Assembly: GCA_048359995.1 (NCBI GenBank)
Contig: DBGCPK010000013.1
Span: 3,850-67,849, forward strand
Reading direction: 5' to 3'
DNA: 64,000 bases
Origin: UBA3210 sp048359995
GTDB lineage: Bacteria > Bacillota_I > Bacilli_A > RFN20 > CAG-449
The notes under the pieces were generated by a model. The model worked only from the letters and a program-made list of their open reading frames with translations, was not told the origin of the DNA and did no database searches. Positions 8,672 through 17,865 of the stretch are shown in pieces (position 1 is the first letter of the stretch; every line of letters starts with the position of its first letter). The position numbers and the translations under genes are program-made.

Positions 8672-9037
8672 ATGGATATATCGCTGAATCTGACCGCGCA
8701 GAAGATTATGGATAAAGAATTTCGAGGTAAAAAGCCGGGATATGATCCTTTGGAAGTCGACGAGTTTCTGGATTTGGTGATCCGAGATTACGAAACGATG
8801 GAGAAATCTTTCGCGGAAGTCAACAAAGTCGTTGTCGAATTGCAGAAAACCTGTCGGATTTACAAAGAACGTCTCGACAATGCGGAAGTGCAGAACGAGA
8901 TTCTGAGCGACAGGTTGAAGAACATCGCCGATAACGACAGCAATGTAACTCTGTCCAACCTCGAACTGTTGCAGAAGATATCCGCGTTGGAAGCCGCTTT
9001 ATTCAAAGCAGGAGTCGATCCCAATACGATCAAATAA
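8672..9037 (+). CDS. gpsB: cell division protein GpsB
   Basis: A small DivIVA-like coiled-coil protein (121 aa) that moves between septum and side wall and guides class A PBPs in Bacilli. The N-terminal DivIVA motif is clear (LTAQKIMDKEFRGKKPGYDPLEVDEFLD), followed by coiled coil to about residue 75 and a short C-terminal trimerisation part (LLQKISALEAALF). AAGGAGTAATCG precedes the ATG. It sits directly before rnpB, as in Bacillus. Confidence 0.95.
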   Translation: MDISLNLTAQKIMDKEFRGKKPGYDPLEVDEFLDLVIRDYETMEKSFAEVNKVVVELQKTCRIYKERLDNAEVQNEILSDRLKNIADNDSNVTLSNLELLQKISALEAALFKAGVDPNTIK

Positions 9038-9040
9038 AAC

Positions 9041-9386
9041 CTTTGACACGGATAATTGCTGACGGAATATCCGTTAGAGGAAAGTCCAAGCTCGCACAGC
9101 CTGAGATGGTTGTAGTGTTTGTGCAAAAGGAAAAAATAACTTTTGGCAGATGGGAGCATCTGACGGCAAAGTGAAACCTAAGTCTATGGATATGGTGAAA
9201 CTTTTGAAAGTGCCACAGTGACGGAGTTTGCGCGAAAGCGCAAAGTGGAACGCGGTAAACCCCTCAAGCGAGAAACCTAAATTTGGTAAGGGAAATCGAA
9301 ACGAAGAAATGAATTCAGTTTCGGTATGTCGGTTTCGGCATAGATAAATAATTATCCTCGACAAAACTTGGCTTACAGTGTCAAAG
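9041..9386 (+). ncRNA. rnpB: RNase P RNA, type B
   Basis: The catalytic RNA that matures tRNA 5' ends. The termini pair (CTTTGACAC at 9041-9049 with GTGTCAAAG at 9378-9386, helix P1). Conserved segments are GAGGAAAGTCC with GCTCGC (P4/CR-I), the CACAGTGACGGAGT and CGCGGTAAACCCCTC blocks, CAAGCGAGAAACC, and ACAAAACTTGGCTTAC near the 3' end. The downstream gpsB-rnpB order supports the type B assignment. Confidence 0.95.
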
Positions 9387-9408
9387 ACTCATTAGAAAGG
9401 AATGTGAA

Positions 9409-10020
9409 ATGAACCTTCCGAACAAGATTACGACATTTCGTATGGGGTGCGTGATCGTCATCGTCTTTCTTCTGCTTTTCCCTTGGGAAAGTTGCAACGT
9501 CGCTATGCCGGTTTTATTCGGTGGCGTGCGCTTGGAGTATCTGATCGCTTTCGCCATCTTCGTCGTGGCTTCTTTCAGCGACTTTCTCGACGGATATATC
9601 GCCAGAAAGTACCATTTGGTAACGACGTATGGCAAATTTATGGATCCGATTGCGGACAAACTTCTCGTCGACTCTTTGCTGATCATTCTCACTTGCAGCC
9701 GATTGGAGACGAAAATTCCTTTGATCGTCGCCGTCGTGATGATCGCTCGCGATCTCGTGGTAGACGCGGTGAAATTGGTCGCGGCGTCGAGAAACAAGAT
9801 CGTCGCTGCGAATATTTGGGGAAAACTCAAAACGGTGCTTCAAATGATCGCGATCGCATTCGTATTGCTCAATGACTGGCCGTTTTCCTGCTTCGACGGA
9901 GGTATCGACGTTTCCGTCATTCTGTGCTATTTGGCGGGGGCTTGTTCTCTTTTGTCCATGATCGTATATATCTATCAAAATCGGGAAGTGTTCAAAGATG
10001 AATCGCCGAAAGTTGATTAG
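9409..10020 (+). CDS. pgsA: CDP-diacylglycerol-glycerol-3-phosphate 3-phosphatidyltransferase
   Basis: Makes phosphatidylglycerol phosphate, the first committed step to anionic phospholipids, in the membrane. The CDP-alcohol phosphotransferase signature D-x2-DG-x2-AR-x8-G-x3-D-x3-D is complete across SDFLDGYIARKY and GKFMDPIADK. Four to five hydrophobic helices are present in 203 aa. The end overlaps the next gene by 23 nt, and pgsA-cinA-recA is a common Firmicutes order. Confidence 0.93.
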   Translation: MNLPNKITTFRMGCVIVIVFLLLFPWESCNVAMPVLFGGVRLEYLIAFAIFVVASFSDFLDGYIARKYHLVTTYGKFMDPIADKLLVDSLLIILTCSRLETKIPLIVAVVMIARDLVVDAVKLVAASRNKIVAANIWGKLKTVLQMIAIAFVLLNDWPFSCFDGGIDVSVILCYLAGACSLLSMIVYIYQNREVFKDESPKVD

Positions 10021-10486
10021 AATCGTCGATCTGCTGAGAAGTAGCGGAAGAACTTTGGCTTCGTGCGAATCGCTGACCGGAGGTCTGTTCGCCTCGTCGA
10101 TCGCTTCTTGCTCTGGCGTTTCCGCTTTTTTCAAGGGGGCGATCTGCTCGTATGCCACATCGGTTAAGGAAGAGCTATTGGGTATTTCTTCGGAACTCAT
10201 CGGAAAGCACGGCGTCGTTTCCGAAGAAGTCGCACTGGAAATGGCGCTTCGGGGCGCGAAACTTCTTGACGCGGAACTATGCGTTTCGTTTACCGGCAAC
10301 GCGGGTCCGGAGGCGATGGAAGGAAAACCGGTCGGACTGGTCTATATCGGAATTTGGTTTCTGGGGCGAACGGAAGTGAGAAAATTCCGTTTCGAAGGTG
10401 ACCGGAATCGGATCAGAGAGCATTGCGTAGACGCGGGATTGTCGTTCATCGAAGAAGTTTTAGGAAAAATGTCGGGCAAGGACTAA
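9998..10486 (+). CDS. pncC: CinA-type nicotinamide-nucleotide amidase
   Basis: A stand-alone CinA C-terminal domain (162 aa) that recycles NMN to nicotinate mononucleotide. Typical stretches are TLASCESLTGGLFASSIAS, ICSYATSVKEELLGI and the late SFTGNAGPEA. The N-terminal MoCF-like half of full CinA is absent, so it resembles E. coli PncC. It overlaps pgsA and leads directly into recA; in Bacillus cinA and recA are adjacent, and the arrangement is conserved here. Confidence 0.88.
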   Translation: MNRRKLIRIVDLLRSSGRTLASCESLTGGLFASSIASCSGVSAFFKGAICSYATSVKEELLGISSELIGKHGVVSEEVALEMALRGAKLLDAELCVSFTGNAGPEAMEGKPVGLVYIGIWFLGRTEVRKFRFEGDRNRIREHCVDAGLSFIEEVLGKMSGKD

Positions 10487-10509
10487 TGAAGATAATAGGA
10501 GGAAGAATT

Positions 10510-11514
10510 ATGGTCAGTGAAAAATCAAAAGAGGATAAATTGGAGGCAACTCTGAAAGATATCGAAAAATTATTCGGAAAAGGGTCGGTTATGAAATTGG
10601 GCGATCGCCCTTCTTTAAGCGTCGATACGATTCATTCCGGTTCGGTTTTGGTCGATAATGCTTTGGGAATCGGCGGCTATCCGAAAGGACGGATTATCGA
10701 GATTTACGGGCCGGAATCCAGCGGAAAAACCACATTGGCTTTGCTCGCTATCAGCGAATGTCAGAAATCGGGCGGCCGCGCGGCATTCGTCGACGCGGAA
10801 CACGCGATCGATCCGACCTATGCGCAGCAACTCGGCGTAAATACCGATGAATTGATTCTCTCTCAGCCCGATAGCGGAGAACAGGCATTGGAAATCGTTC
10901 AATTGTTAGCCAAAAGCGAAGCGATCGACATTATCGTCGTCGACTCGGTCGCGGCTTTGGTGCCTCAATCCGAACTGGAAGGGGAAATGAGCGATAATTC
11001 CGTCGGCGCGCACGCCAGACTGATGTCCAAAGCGATGCGCAAATTGGCAGGCGTGCTGAATAAATCCAATTGCACCGTCATTTTTATCAATCAGTTGAGA
11101 GAAAAAGTCGGCGTGATGTACGGAAATCCGGAAGTTACCACCGGCGGCCGCGCGTTGAAATTTTACGCTTCGGTCAGAATCGATATCCGAAGAGGCGAAG
11201 CGATCAAAGAGGGCGATAAAATCATCGGAAATCAAGTCAACATCAAGATCGTCAAGAATAAAGTCGCGCCTCCGTTCAGAAACTGCAAGGTCGATCTGAT
11301 CTACGGAAAAGGATTTTCCAAAACCGCGGAAGTTTTAGATCTGGCACTGGAATACGGCTTGGCCAAGAAAGCGGGATCGTGGTTTGAAGTTCTGGGCGAA
11401 AAGGTCGGACAAGGTAAAGACAATACGGTGAAATTTTTGAGCGAAAATCCGGAAGTTTACGACCGGTTGTACGCGAATGTGATCGAGCATCAGGAACAAT
11501 TGCGCAAGCAATAA
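10510..11514 (+). CDS. recA: recombinase RecA
   Basis: The ATP-dependent strand-exchange protein and SOS co-protease, 334 aa. Walker A is GPESSGKTT, Walker B IIVVDSVAAL, the L2-adjacent block is FINQLREKVGVMYG and the C-domain starts near GLAKKAGSWFE. The ATG at 10510 follows AGGAGGAAG. No LexA-type operator is visible in the 24 nt before it, so transcription probably comes from further upstream in cinA or pgsA. Confidence 0.98.
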   Translation: MVSEKSKEDKLEATLKDIEKLFGKGSVMKLGDRPSLSVDTIHSGSVLVDNALGIGGYPKGRIIEIYGPESSGKTTLALLAISECQKSGGRAAFVDAEHAIDPTYAQQLGVNTDELILSQPDSGEQALEIVQLLAKSEAIDIIVVDSVAALVPQSELEGEMSDNSVGAHARLMSKAMRKLAGVLNKSNCTVIFINQLREKVGVMYGNPEVTTGGRALKFYASVRIDIRRGEAIKEGDKIIGNQVNIKIVKNKVAPPFRNCKVDLIYGKGFSKTAEVLDLALEYGLAKKAGSWFEVLGEKVGQGKDNTVKFLSENPEVYDRLYANVIEHQEQLRKQ

Positions 11515-11530
11515 GAGAAGAATTTTTTTA

Positions 11531-11573
11531 AAACCGATCGACAGTACAGGAAATATTGATCGACGGTTTTTTC
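11531..11573 (+). terminator. recA terminator
   Basis: The arms AAACCGATCGA and TCGACGGTTT pair with one bulged base and are followed by TTTTTTC. Confidence 0.75.
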
Positions 11574-11702
11574 ATAAATTTATAAGCGAACGCGTCGGAT
11601 TTCGCGAGAAAGGAAGACCAAAACGAGATCGATTTCGGCGATCGCGGTCTTTGACTTACTGAAAACGAAATCCGCGGCAGGTAAAGGGAGGTGAGGAGAA
11701 AA

Positions 11703-13424
11703 TTGAAAGATATTCTGAAATATTATCGGTTCTACAAGGCCAAATTGATCTTGGTGATCGCCGTGAAAATCGTCGGAACCGCGATGGATTTGGTTATCCC
11801 TTTTCTTTTATCTTTCATTTTGGACGATGTGCTTCCCGGTATCGATCAAAAAAACATCTGGCAGATTTTCATCTACGGTTTTTTGATGGTTCTTTGCAGC
11901 GCTTTGGCTTTTGTTCTCTCTTATAAAGCCAATCAGATCGCTTCCGATATCGGATGCCATGCGGCGGAACGATTGCGGAATGATCTATTCGAAAAGGTGG
12001 AAAAACTTTCGCTGGAACAGATCGACGAAGTGGGAATTCCCTCATTGATCTCGCGGATTTCTACGGATACGTACAATGAAAATCAGTTTTATGTCATCAT
12101 GCTTCGCTTGGGGTTGCGCGCGCCGGTGCTCTTCATCGGGGGAATCATCGCCAGTTTGATTCTGAACGTGCGGTTGACTCTGGTTCTTTTAGCGGCGATT
12201 CCTTTTATCGTCATCTTGATCTGGCTGATCGGAAAATTCGGAATTCCTCTATTCTCTCGCGTTCAGAGGACAATCGACGATCTGGTTCGGATTCTCCGAG
12301 AAGACATTTCGGGGATCAAGGTCATCAAATCCCTTTCCAAAGAAACCGACGAACAGAAACGCTTCGGCAAAATCAATCGTCAAGTCGTCGATCTGGAATT
12401 AAAATCCGGAAAGGTGATGAATCTGATGAATCCTTCCGTCAATTTGATTATGAACATTTGCCTGACGTTGATCATCTTATGCGGCGCATGGCTGTACAAT
12501 ATCAACGCTCGTTACGCTTCTTCCGGAGAGATCATCGCTTTTATCTCTTACTTTACGATCATCATGAATTCGATGCTTTCGTTGGTAAGAATTTTCATGA
12601 CGTATTCCAAAGCAAATGCCAGCGGAGAACGAATTCGATCGATTTTCGCTCTGCCGGAGCGGAGAGACGAAAAGAATCGGGAAGTATCGTCGCACTTCAT
12701 CGAATTCGATTCGGTTTATTTTTCTTATAATAAAAAGGAATTGAACCTTTCGGGGATCGATTTTGCTTTGGAGAAAGGGGAGACGCTGGGAATTCTCGGT
12801 TCTACCGGAAGTGGAAAAACGACGATATTGAATCTGCTTTTTCATTTCTATTCTCCGGATCGGGGAAGAATTTTTTTGAATTATCGCGCGGTAGACACCT
12901 ATGAGAAAGAGGAGATCTCGAAAATGACCGGCGCGGTATTTCAAAGCGATCTGCTTTTCAATATGTCCGTCCGCGAGAACATTCTCTTTTACAGGGATTT
13001 CGGCGAAAAAGATGTCGTGCAGGCTCTTTACGACGCGCAGGCGGATTTCGTCTTCGAACTTCCTGAGGGAATCGATACAGTTCTTGACGCGAAAGGGAAT
13101 AATCTTTCCGGTGGGCAGAAACAACGGATTCTGATCGCCCGCGCGTTGTTGGGGCACCCTCCGCTGATCGTTCTCGACGACGCTACAAGCGCGCTGGATT
13201 ATAAAACCGACGCGAAATTGAGAAAGGCGCTGAAAGAACATTACGCGGAATCGACTTTGATTGTCGTCAGTCAAAGAATCAGTTCGGTCGCCGGATGCGA
13301 TTTGATTTTGATCGTCGATCAGGGGAAGATTGCCGCGAAAGGAAATAATGAAGAACTGATGAAGACTTCTCCTTTGTACCGGGAAATTTATTCCTCGCAG
13401 ATGGGAGGCGATCAAGATGAATAA
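11703..13424 (+). CDS. ABC exporter half, degenerate-site subunit
   Basis: A half-transporter (573 aa) with six transmembrane helices and a C-terminal ATPase. Walker A is GSTGSGKTT, the signature is the canonical LSGGQKQR, but Walker B ends VLDDATSALD: the catalytic glutamate is aspartate. With its partner at 13417 this matches heterodimeric exporters such as BmrCD or TM287/288, in which one ATP site is inactive. A TTG at 11703, placed 4 nt after GAGGAG, is the best start; the GTG at 11691 sits inside the ribosome binding site. Substrate unknown; the class exports drugs, lipids or peptides. Confidence 0.9.
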   Translation: MKDILKYYRFYKAKLILVIAVKIVGTAMDLVIPFLLSFILDDVLPGIDQKNIWQIFIYGFLMVLCSALAFVLSYKANQIASDIGCHAAERLRNDLFEKVEKLSLEQIDEVGIPSLISRISTDTYNENQFYVIMLRLGLRAPVLFIGGIIASLILNVRLTLVLLAAIPFIVILIWLIGKFGIPLFSRVQRTIDDLVRILREDISGIKVIKSLSKETDEQKRFGKINRQVVDLELKSGKVMNLMNPSVNLIMNICLTLIILCGAWLYNINARYASSGEIIAFISYFTIIMNSMLSLVRIFMTYSKANASGERIRSIFALPERRDEKNREVSSHFIEFDSVYFSYNKKELNLSGIDFALEKGETLGILGSTGSGKTTILNLLFHFYSPDRGRIFLNYRAVDTYEKEEISKMTGAVFQSDLLFNMSVRENILFYRDFGEKDVVQALYDAQADFVFELPEGIDTVLDAKGNNLSGGQKQRILIARALLGHPPLIVLDDATSALDYKTDAKLRKALKEHYAESTLIVVSQRISSVAGCDLILIVDQGKIAAKGNNEELMKTSPLYREIYSSQMGGDQDE

Positions 13425-15216
13425 TCCTTTCGGCGGCGGATTCAACCGTTATAACAGTCACGGCATCGCCAAAGCGCAAAATCGGAAAAAGACGCTGAGA
13501 AGATTGCTGACATATCTGAAACCTTATCGCGGACAGATCGTTTTGACGATCTTCCTGGTCGTTTTGACCGGCGTTTTGGAATTGCTCGGACCTTATCTTT
13601 CGGGTGAAGCGATCGACATCATCGCCGACAGCGAATTTCAGATGACTCCGGTTGACATTTCTTCGATTCTCCGAATCGCCGCTGTAATGATTCTGATTTT
13701 CGTATCCTGTTCGTTTTTGCAGTATCTATCGGCGTTGATGATGCTGAAAATATCGAAGAAGATCGTTTTCCGGATGCGAGAAGACGCGTTTCGAAGCCTT
13801 ATCGAAGCCCGAGTTTCTTACTTTGACGAACGCTCGACCGGCGACATTCTTTCGGTGATTTCTTACGATATCGATACGGTCAACACCTCTTTGACCAGCG
13901 ACATCATCAACATATTGTCCAGTTTTTTCACGATCGTGTTCTCTTTGATCATGATGTTGATTATCCAGCCGATATTGGTTTTGATCTTCGTCGTTACGAT
14001 CCCTCTTTCTTTTCTCATGACGAAGAAACTGATTAAAAAGACCCGTACCCTGTATTCGGAAAGAAGCAGGAAAATGGGGGAACTCAACGGATTCGGCGAA
14101 GAAATGGTCACCGGGATCAAGACGATCAAACTGTATTCCGGAGAAAAAACGGTCGGAAAACGATACAGGGAGAAGAATTCATCGGCGACGGAGGCGTATT
14201 TTCAGGCGGAGTATTACGGTTGTTATATGGGACCCGGAGTCAACTTTTTCAACAATATCTCGCTGTCGTTAGTCTGTATTTCGGGCGCGTTATTGAACGT
14301 TTATCGCGGTTTCAGTTACGGATCGATCGCCAAATTCGTTCAGTATTCCCGAAAATTTTCCGGACCGATCAATGAAACGGCGAATATCTTCACCGATCTG
14401 CAATCGGCGCTTTCCGCGGCGGAAAGAGTGTTTGCCTTAATAGATTGTCCGCGTGAAGACGATGAAGGAACTTTGCCGATCGGAGAAGTAAAGGGAGAAG
14501 TGGTATTCGATGACGTTTCGTTCGGTTATTCGGAAGGAATCAAAGTCATCGACGAACTGAATTTGAAAGTATCCGCGGGAGAACAAGTCGCCATCGTCGG
14601 TAAAACGGGCGCGGGTAAAACCACGATCGTTCAACTTTTGATGCGCTTTTATTCGGTTCAGGACGGAACGATTCTCGTCGACGGAACGAACATTTTCGAA
14701 ATCGATCGGGGACAATTGAGAAAATCATTCGCGATGGTTTTGCAAGATACTTGGCTTTTCGAGGCCAGTGTGTACGAGAATTTGATCTACGGAAACGAGA
14801 CCAAGACGTTCGAAGAGGTAGTCGAAGCCTGTAAGGCCAGCCACATTCACGATTTCATCCTTTCGCTGAAAGACGGATATCACACGATATTGAGCGAAGG
14901 AGGCACGCACATTTCCAAAGGGCAGAAACAATTGCTGACCATTGCCAGAGCGATGCTTTCCGATGCGAAGATGCTGATTCTCGACGAGGCTACCAGCAAT
15001 GTCGATACCCGAACGGAAATTTACATACAGGAAGCGATGAAATCCCTGATGAAAGGAAAAACCTGTTTTATCATCGCACATCGGCTGTCGACGATCCGCC
15101 ATGCGGATACCATTTTGGTCATGGATCGGGGAAAGATCGTCGAAAAAGGAAACCACCGTGCGCTGATGGAGAAAAAAGGCGTTTATTTCCGCCTCTATCA
15201 GGCGCAGTTCGATTGA
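13417..15216 (+). CDS. ABC exporter half, catalytic subunit
   Basis: The second half-transporter (599 aa), overlapping the first by 8 nt. Six transmembrane helices are followed by an ATPase with Walker A GKTGAGKTT, a non-canonical signature ISKGQKQLL and an intact Walker B LILDEATSNVD. The weak signature here faces the weak Walker B of the partner, so the dimer has one consensus and one degenerate site. The N-terminal 20 residues are Gly/Asn-rich and probably cytosolic. Confidence 0.92.
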   Translation: MNNPFGGGFNRYNSHGIAKAQNRKKTLRRLLTYLKPYRGQIVLTIFLVVLTGVLELLGPYLSGEAIDIIADSEFQMTPVDISSILRIAAVMILIFVSCSFLQYLSALMMLKISKKIVFRMREDAFRSLIEARVSYFDERSTGDILSVISYDIDTVNTSLTSDIINILSSFFTIVFSLIMMLIIQPILVLIFVVTIPLSFLMTKKLIKKTRTLYSERSRKMGELNGFGEEMVTGIKTIKLYSGEKTVGKRYREKNSSATEAYFQAEYYGCYMGPGVNFFNNISLSLVCISGALLNVYRGFSYGSIAKFVQYSRKFSGPINETANIFTDLQSALSAAERVFALIDCPREDDEGTLPIGEVKGEVVFDDVSFGYSEGIKVIDELNLKVSAGEQVAIVGKTGAGKTTIVQLLMRFYSVQDGTILVDGTNIFEIDRGQLRKSFAMVLQDTWLFEASVYENLIYGNETKTFEEVVEACKASHIHDFILSLKDGYHTILSEGGTHISKGQKQLLTIARAMLSDAKMLILDEATSNVDTRTEIYIQEAMKSLMKGKTCFIIAHRLSTIRHADTILVMDRGKIVEKGNHRALMEKKGVYFRLYQAQFD

Positions 15217-15240
15217 TGAGATCGTTTTTTATGTTATAAT
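15213..15240 (+). promoter_or_regulatory. promoter of exonuclease III gene
   Basis: TTGATG (15213-15218) and TATAAT (15235-15240) are spaced by 16 nt; the -35 box overlaps the stop codon of the ABC gene. Confidence 0.65.
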
Positions 15241-15257
15241 GAAACGGAGGTTTAACT

Positions 15258-16028
15258 ATGAAGTGCATTTCTTTTAACGTCAACGGATTGAGAGCGATCC
15301 TGAAAAAGGATTTCGACCGCTTTTTTTGCGAGGCGGACGCGGATATTTTTTCGCTGAACGAGACCAAACTCAACGAAAAAGAATTCAAGGGAAAATTTCC
15401 GTATCTTCCCGAAGGATATCACGTTTTCTGGACGAATTCCAAGGTGAAAAACGGTTATTCGGGTGTCGCCGTGTTTACGAAAAAAACTCCCCTTTCGGTT
15501 CATTACGGGCTGTCGGAAGGAAAATACGACGACGAGGGAAGAGCGATCACTTTGGAGTTCGCCGATTTTTATTACGTCGCCTGTTACGTTCCCAATTCGG
15601 GCGAAGGTCTGAAACGATTGAATTTCCGGTTGCAATTCGAAGAAGATGTCGTCCGCTATTTGAACGAACTCAATGCAAAAAAACCGCTGATTTATGCCGG
15701 AGATCTCAACGTCGCGCATCGGGAAATCGATCTGAAAAATCCGAAGTCGAATCAAAACAACGCCGGATTCACCATTCAGGAGAGAAACGCGATGACGTCC
15801 TTGCTTTCGGAGGGGTATATCGACTCTTTCCGCTTTCTCTACCCGGATAAAGTGCAGTATTCGTGGTGGAGTTATCGTTTTCACGCCAGAGAGAACAACG
15901 CCGGTTGGCGGATCGACTATTTTATTCTCAGCGAGTCGTTGAAAGACAGGCTGATTTCTTCTTTGATCCGCGATGAAATCAACGGAAGCGATCATTGTCC
16001 CGTCGAATTAAATATCGATCTCGATTAA
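15258..16028 (+). CDS. xth: exodeoxyribonuclease III
   Basis: An AP endonuclease/3'-5' exonuclease of the EEP fold, 256 aa. Motifs are FNVNGLRA, the metal-binding glutamate in LNETKL, YAGDLNVAH, WRIDYFILSE and the final catalytic GSDHCPVEL. ACGGAGG lies before the ATG. It has its own promoter and ends 4 nt inside the convergent ABC gene, so the gene is squeezed between two exporter operons. Confidence 0.95.
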   Translation: MKCISFNVNGLRAILKKDFDRFFCEADADIFSLNETKLNEKEFKGKFPYLPEGYHVFWTNSKVKNGYSGVAVFTKKTPLSVHYGLSEGKYDDEGRAITLEFADFYYVACYVPNSGEGLKRLNFRLQFEEDVVRYLNELNAKKPLIYAGDLNVAHREIDLKNPKSNQNNAGFTIQERNAMTSLLSEGYIDSFRFLYPDKVQYSWWSYRFHARENNAGWRIDYFILSESLKDRLISSLIRDEINGSDHCPVELNIDLD

Positions 16029-17863
16029 GCGCTTTGATTTTCGGCTTTCAAGGCGAGAGGATCTTCATCCTGGTCTTCGAATTGAAGCCGGTAAAGGTTG
16101 TAATAATAGCCGTGTTTTTTCAATAATTCCTGATGATTGCCTTGCTCGATAATTTTTCCGTTTTGCAAGCAGATGATGTTGTCGGAATGCTGAATGGTCG
16201 AAAGGCGGTGGGCGACGATGAGCATCGTGCCGATATTCATCATTTTTAAAAGCGAGTTTTGAATGATCTGTTCGGTCTCGGTGTCGATGTTCGCGGTTGC
16301 TTCGTCGAGAATCAGTATCTGCGGTTTGTGGACGACGGTTCGGGCGAAAGAGAGCAATTGTCTCTGCCCGGAAGAGAAGTTTTCTCCTCGTTCCTGCACC
16401 GGCTCGTCGAGTCCTTTGTCCAGTTTGTCGATGAACCGATCGGCGTTGACATAACGGCAGGCTTCGACGATATCTTCCGTCGGAATGTCTTCGTCTCTCA
16501 GCGAGATATTGCTCTTAATCGTTCCGGAAAAGAGGAAAACGTCTTGCAGCATCTGACCGATATTTTTTCTCAAAGAGGTGATTTTTATGTCGTTGACATT
16601 GATTCCGTCGATCAGAATTTCTCCTTTTTGAACTTCGTAATTTCTGACGATCAGTTGGAGAATCGTCGTCTTTCCCGCGCCGGTCGCGCCGACGAAAGCG
16701 ACGACCTGTTTCGGCTCGATGGTAAAAGAGACGTCTTTAAGAATCCATTCGTTTTCCTTATAGGCGAACCAAACATTTTTGAATTCGATTTTTCCGTCGA
16801 ATTGCTCGATTTCTTTCGCATTCGGTCGGTCGAGAACGTCCGGTTTGGTTTCCAACAGGTTGTAGAGCCTTTCGCTGGAAGTAAAGGCCCTCTGCAAAGC
16901 GTTGAACTGGTCGGCAATCTGCTGAACCGGATTGAATAGTTTGGAAACGTAGAGATAAAATGCGTAAATCTCATTGATCAATAGCACGCCGGAAAGAACC
17001 AAATGCGTCCCGAAAAAGAACGTGACTCCGATCGCGGAAAAGTAGAGAAAAGAAATTAAAGGGCGGTAAATCGAAAAAATGCGGATATCCTTGACCCTCG
17101 AACGAATGATATTTTGATTCAAGTGATCGAACTCTTTCGATTTCCGTTCCTCTTGATTGAAAATCTGCGTGATCTTCATTCCGGAGATGTTTTCATTGAG
17201 AAAAGCGTTCATAATCGAGAAACTTTTCCGTACTTTCCGATAATTTTTTCGAGTGTATTTTCTGAATAAAAAGGTCGCGGTGAAGATGATCGGAATGTAA
17301 ATGCAGATGACCAAAGTCAGCTGATAGTTGATGAAAAACATCGCGATCACGACGCCGAACAGGAACAGAAAATTCTTCAATAGGTTGACGATGGTGTTGG
17401 TGAAAAGATCGCACATCGCATTGGTATCGCTGGTCAATCTCGTTACCAGACTTCCGACGGGAATCTCGTTCAACTGGCTTAAAGACAGGCTGTCGATGTG
17501 TTCGAAAACGACCATACGCAGATCGTAAATCACGCTTTGACCGATTTTCTGCAAAAGCATCGTGTTGATATAAATGCAGATGCTGTTGCTGACGATCGTG
17601 ACAAAATAAACGCCGGAAAGAACAAAGATTTTCCAGATATCGATCGGGATCGCTTTCCCGAATTCATCGTACTGAATCGTCAATTCTCCGAGAATATCCG
17701 CGGTGATAAACGGCGTAATGAGGTCGAAAACGACCAAAAGAAGCATAAAAATCATCGCCACCAGCAACCGACGGCGGTAAGGACGGATATATTTCCACGT
17801 CTTTTTGATCAATTCGCGGTCGGACATCTTCCGATCGGAATTTTCATAGAGATTTTCTTCCAC
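16025..17863 (-). CDS. ABC exporter half, catalytic subunit (second pair)
   Basis: A half-transporter of 612 aa with six transmembrane helices. The ATPase has Walker A GATGAGKTT, a non-canonical signature FSSGQRQLLS and Walker B LILDEATANID with the catalytic glutamate. I chose the GTG at 17863, 7 nt after GGAGGG and 2 nt after the stop of the preceding gene; a longer in-frame ATG would read back into that gene. It forms a heterodimer with the product of the gene at 17866-19638 by the same logic as the first pair. Confidence 0.9.
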   Translation of the reverse strand: MEENLYENSDRKMSDRELIKKTWKYIRPYRRRLLVAMIFMLLLVVFDLITPFITADILGELTIQYDEFGKAIPIDIWKIFVLSGVYFVTIVSNSICIYINTMLLQKIGQSVIYDLRMVVFEHIDSLSLSQLNEIPVGSLVTRLTSDTNAMCDLFTNTIVNLLKNFLFLFGVVIAMFFINYQLTLVICIYIPIIFTATFLFRKYTRKNYRKVRKSFSIMNAFLNENISGMKITQIFNQEERKSKEFDHLNQNIIRSRVKDIRIFSIYRPLISFLYFSAIGVTFFFGTHLVLSGVLLINEIYAFYLYVSKLFNPVQQIADQFNALQRAFTSSERLYNLLETKPDVLDRPNAKEIEQFDGKIEFKNVWFAYKENEWILKDVSFTIEPKQVVAFVGATGAGKTTILQLIVRNYEVQKGEILIDGINVNDIKITSLRKNIGQMLQDVFLFSGTIKSNISLRDEDIPTEDIVEACRYVNADRFIDKLDKGLDEPVQERGENFSSGQRQLLSFARTVVHKPQILILDEATANIDTETEQIIQNSLLKMMNIGTMLIVAHRLSTIQHSDNIICLQNGKIIEQGNHQELLKKHGYYYNLYRLQFEDQDEDPLALKAENQSA

Positions 17864-17865
17864 GT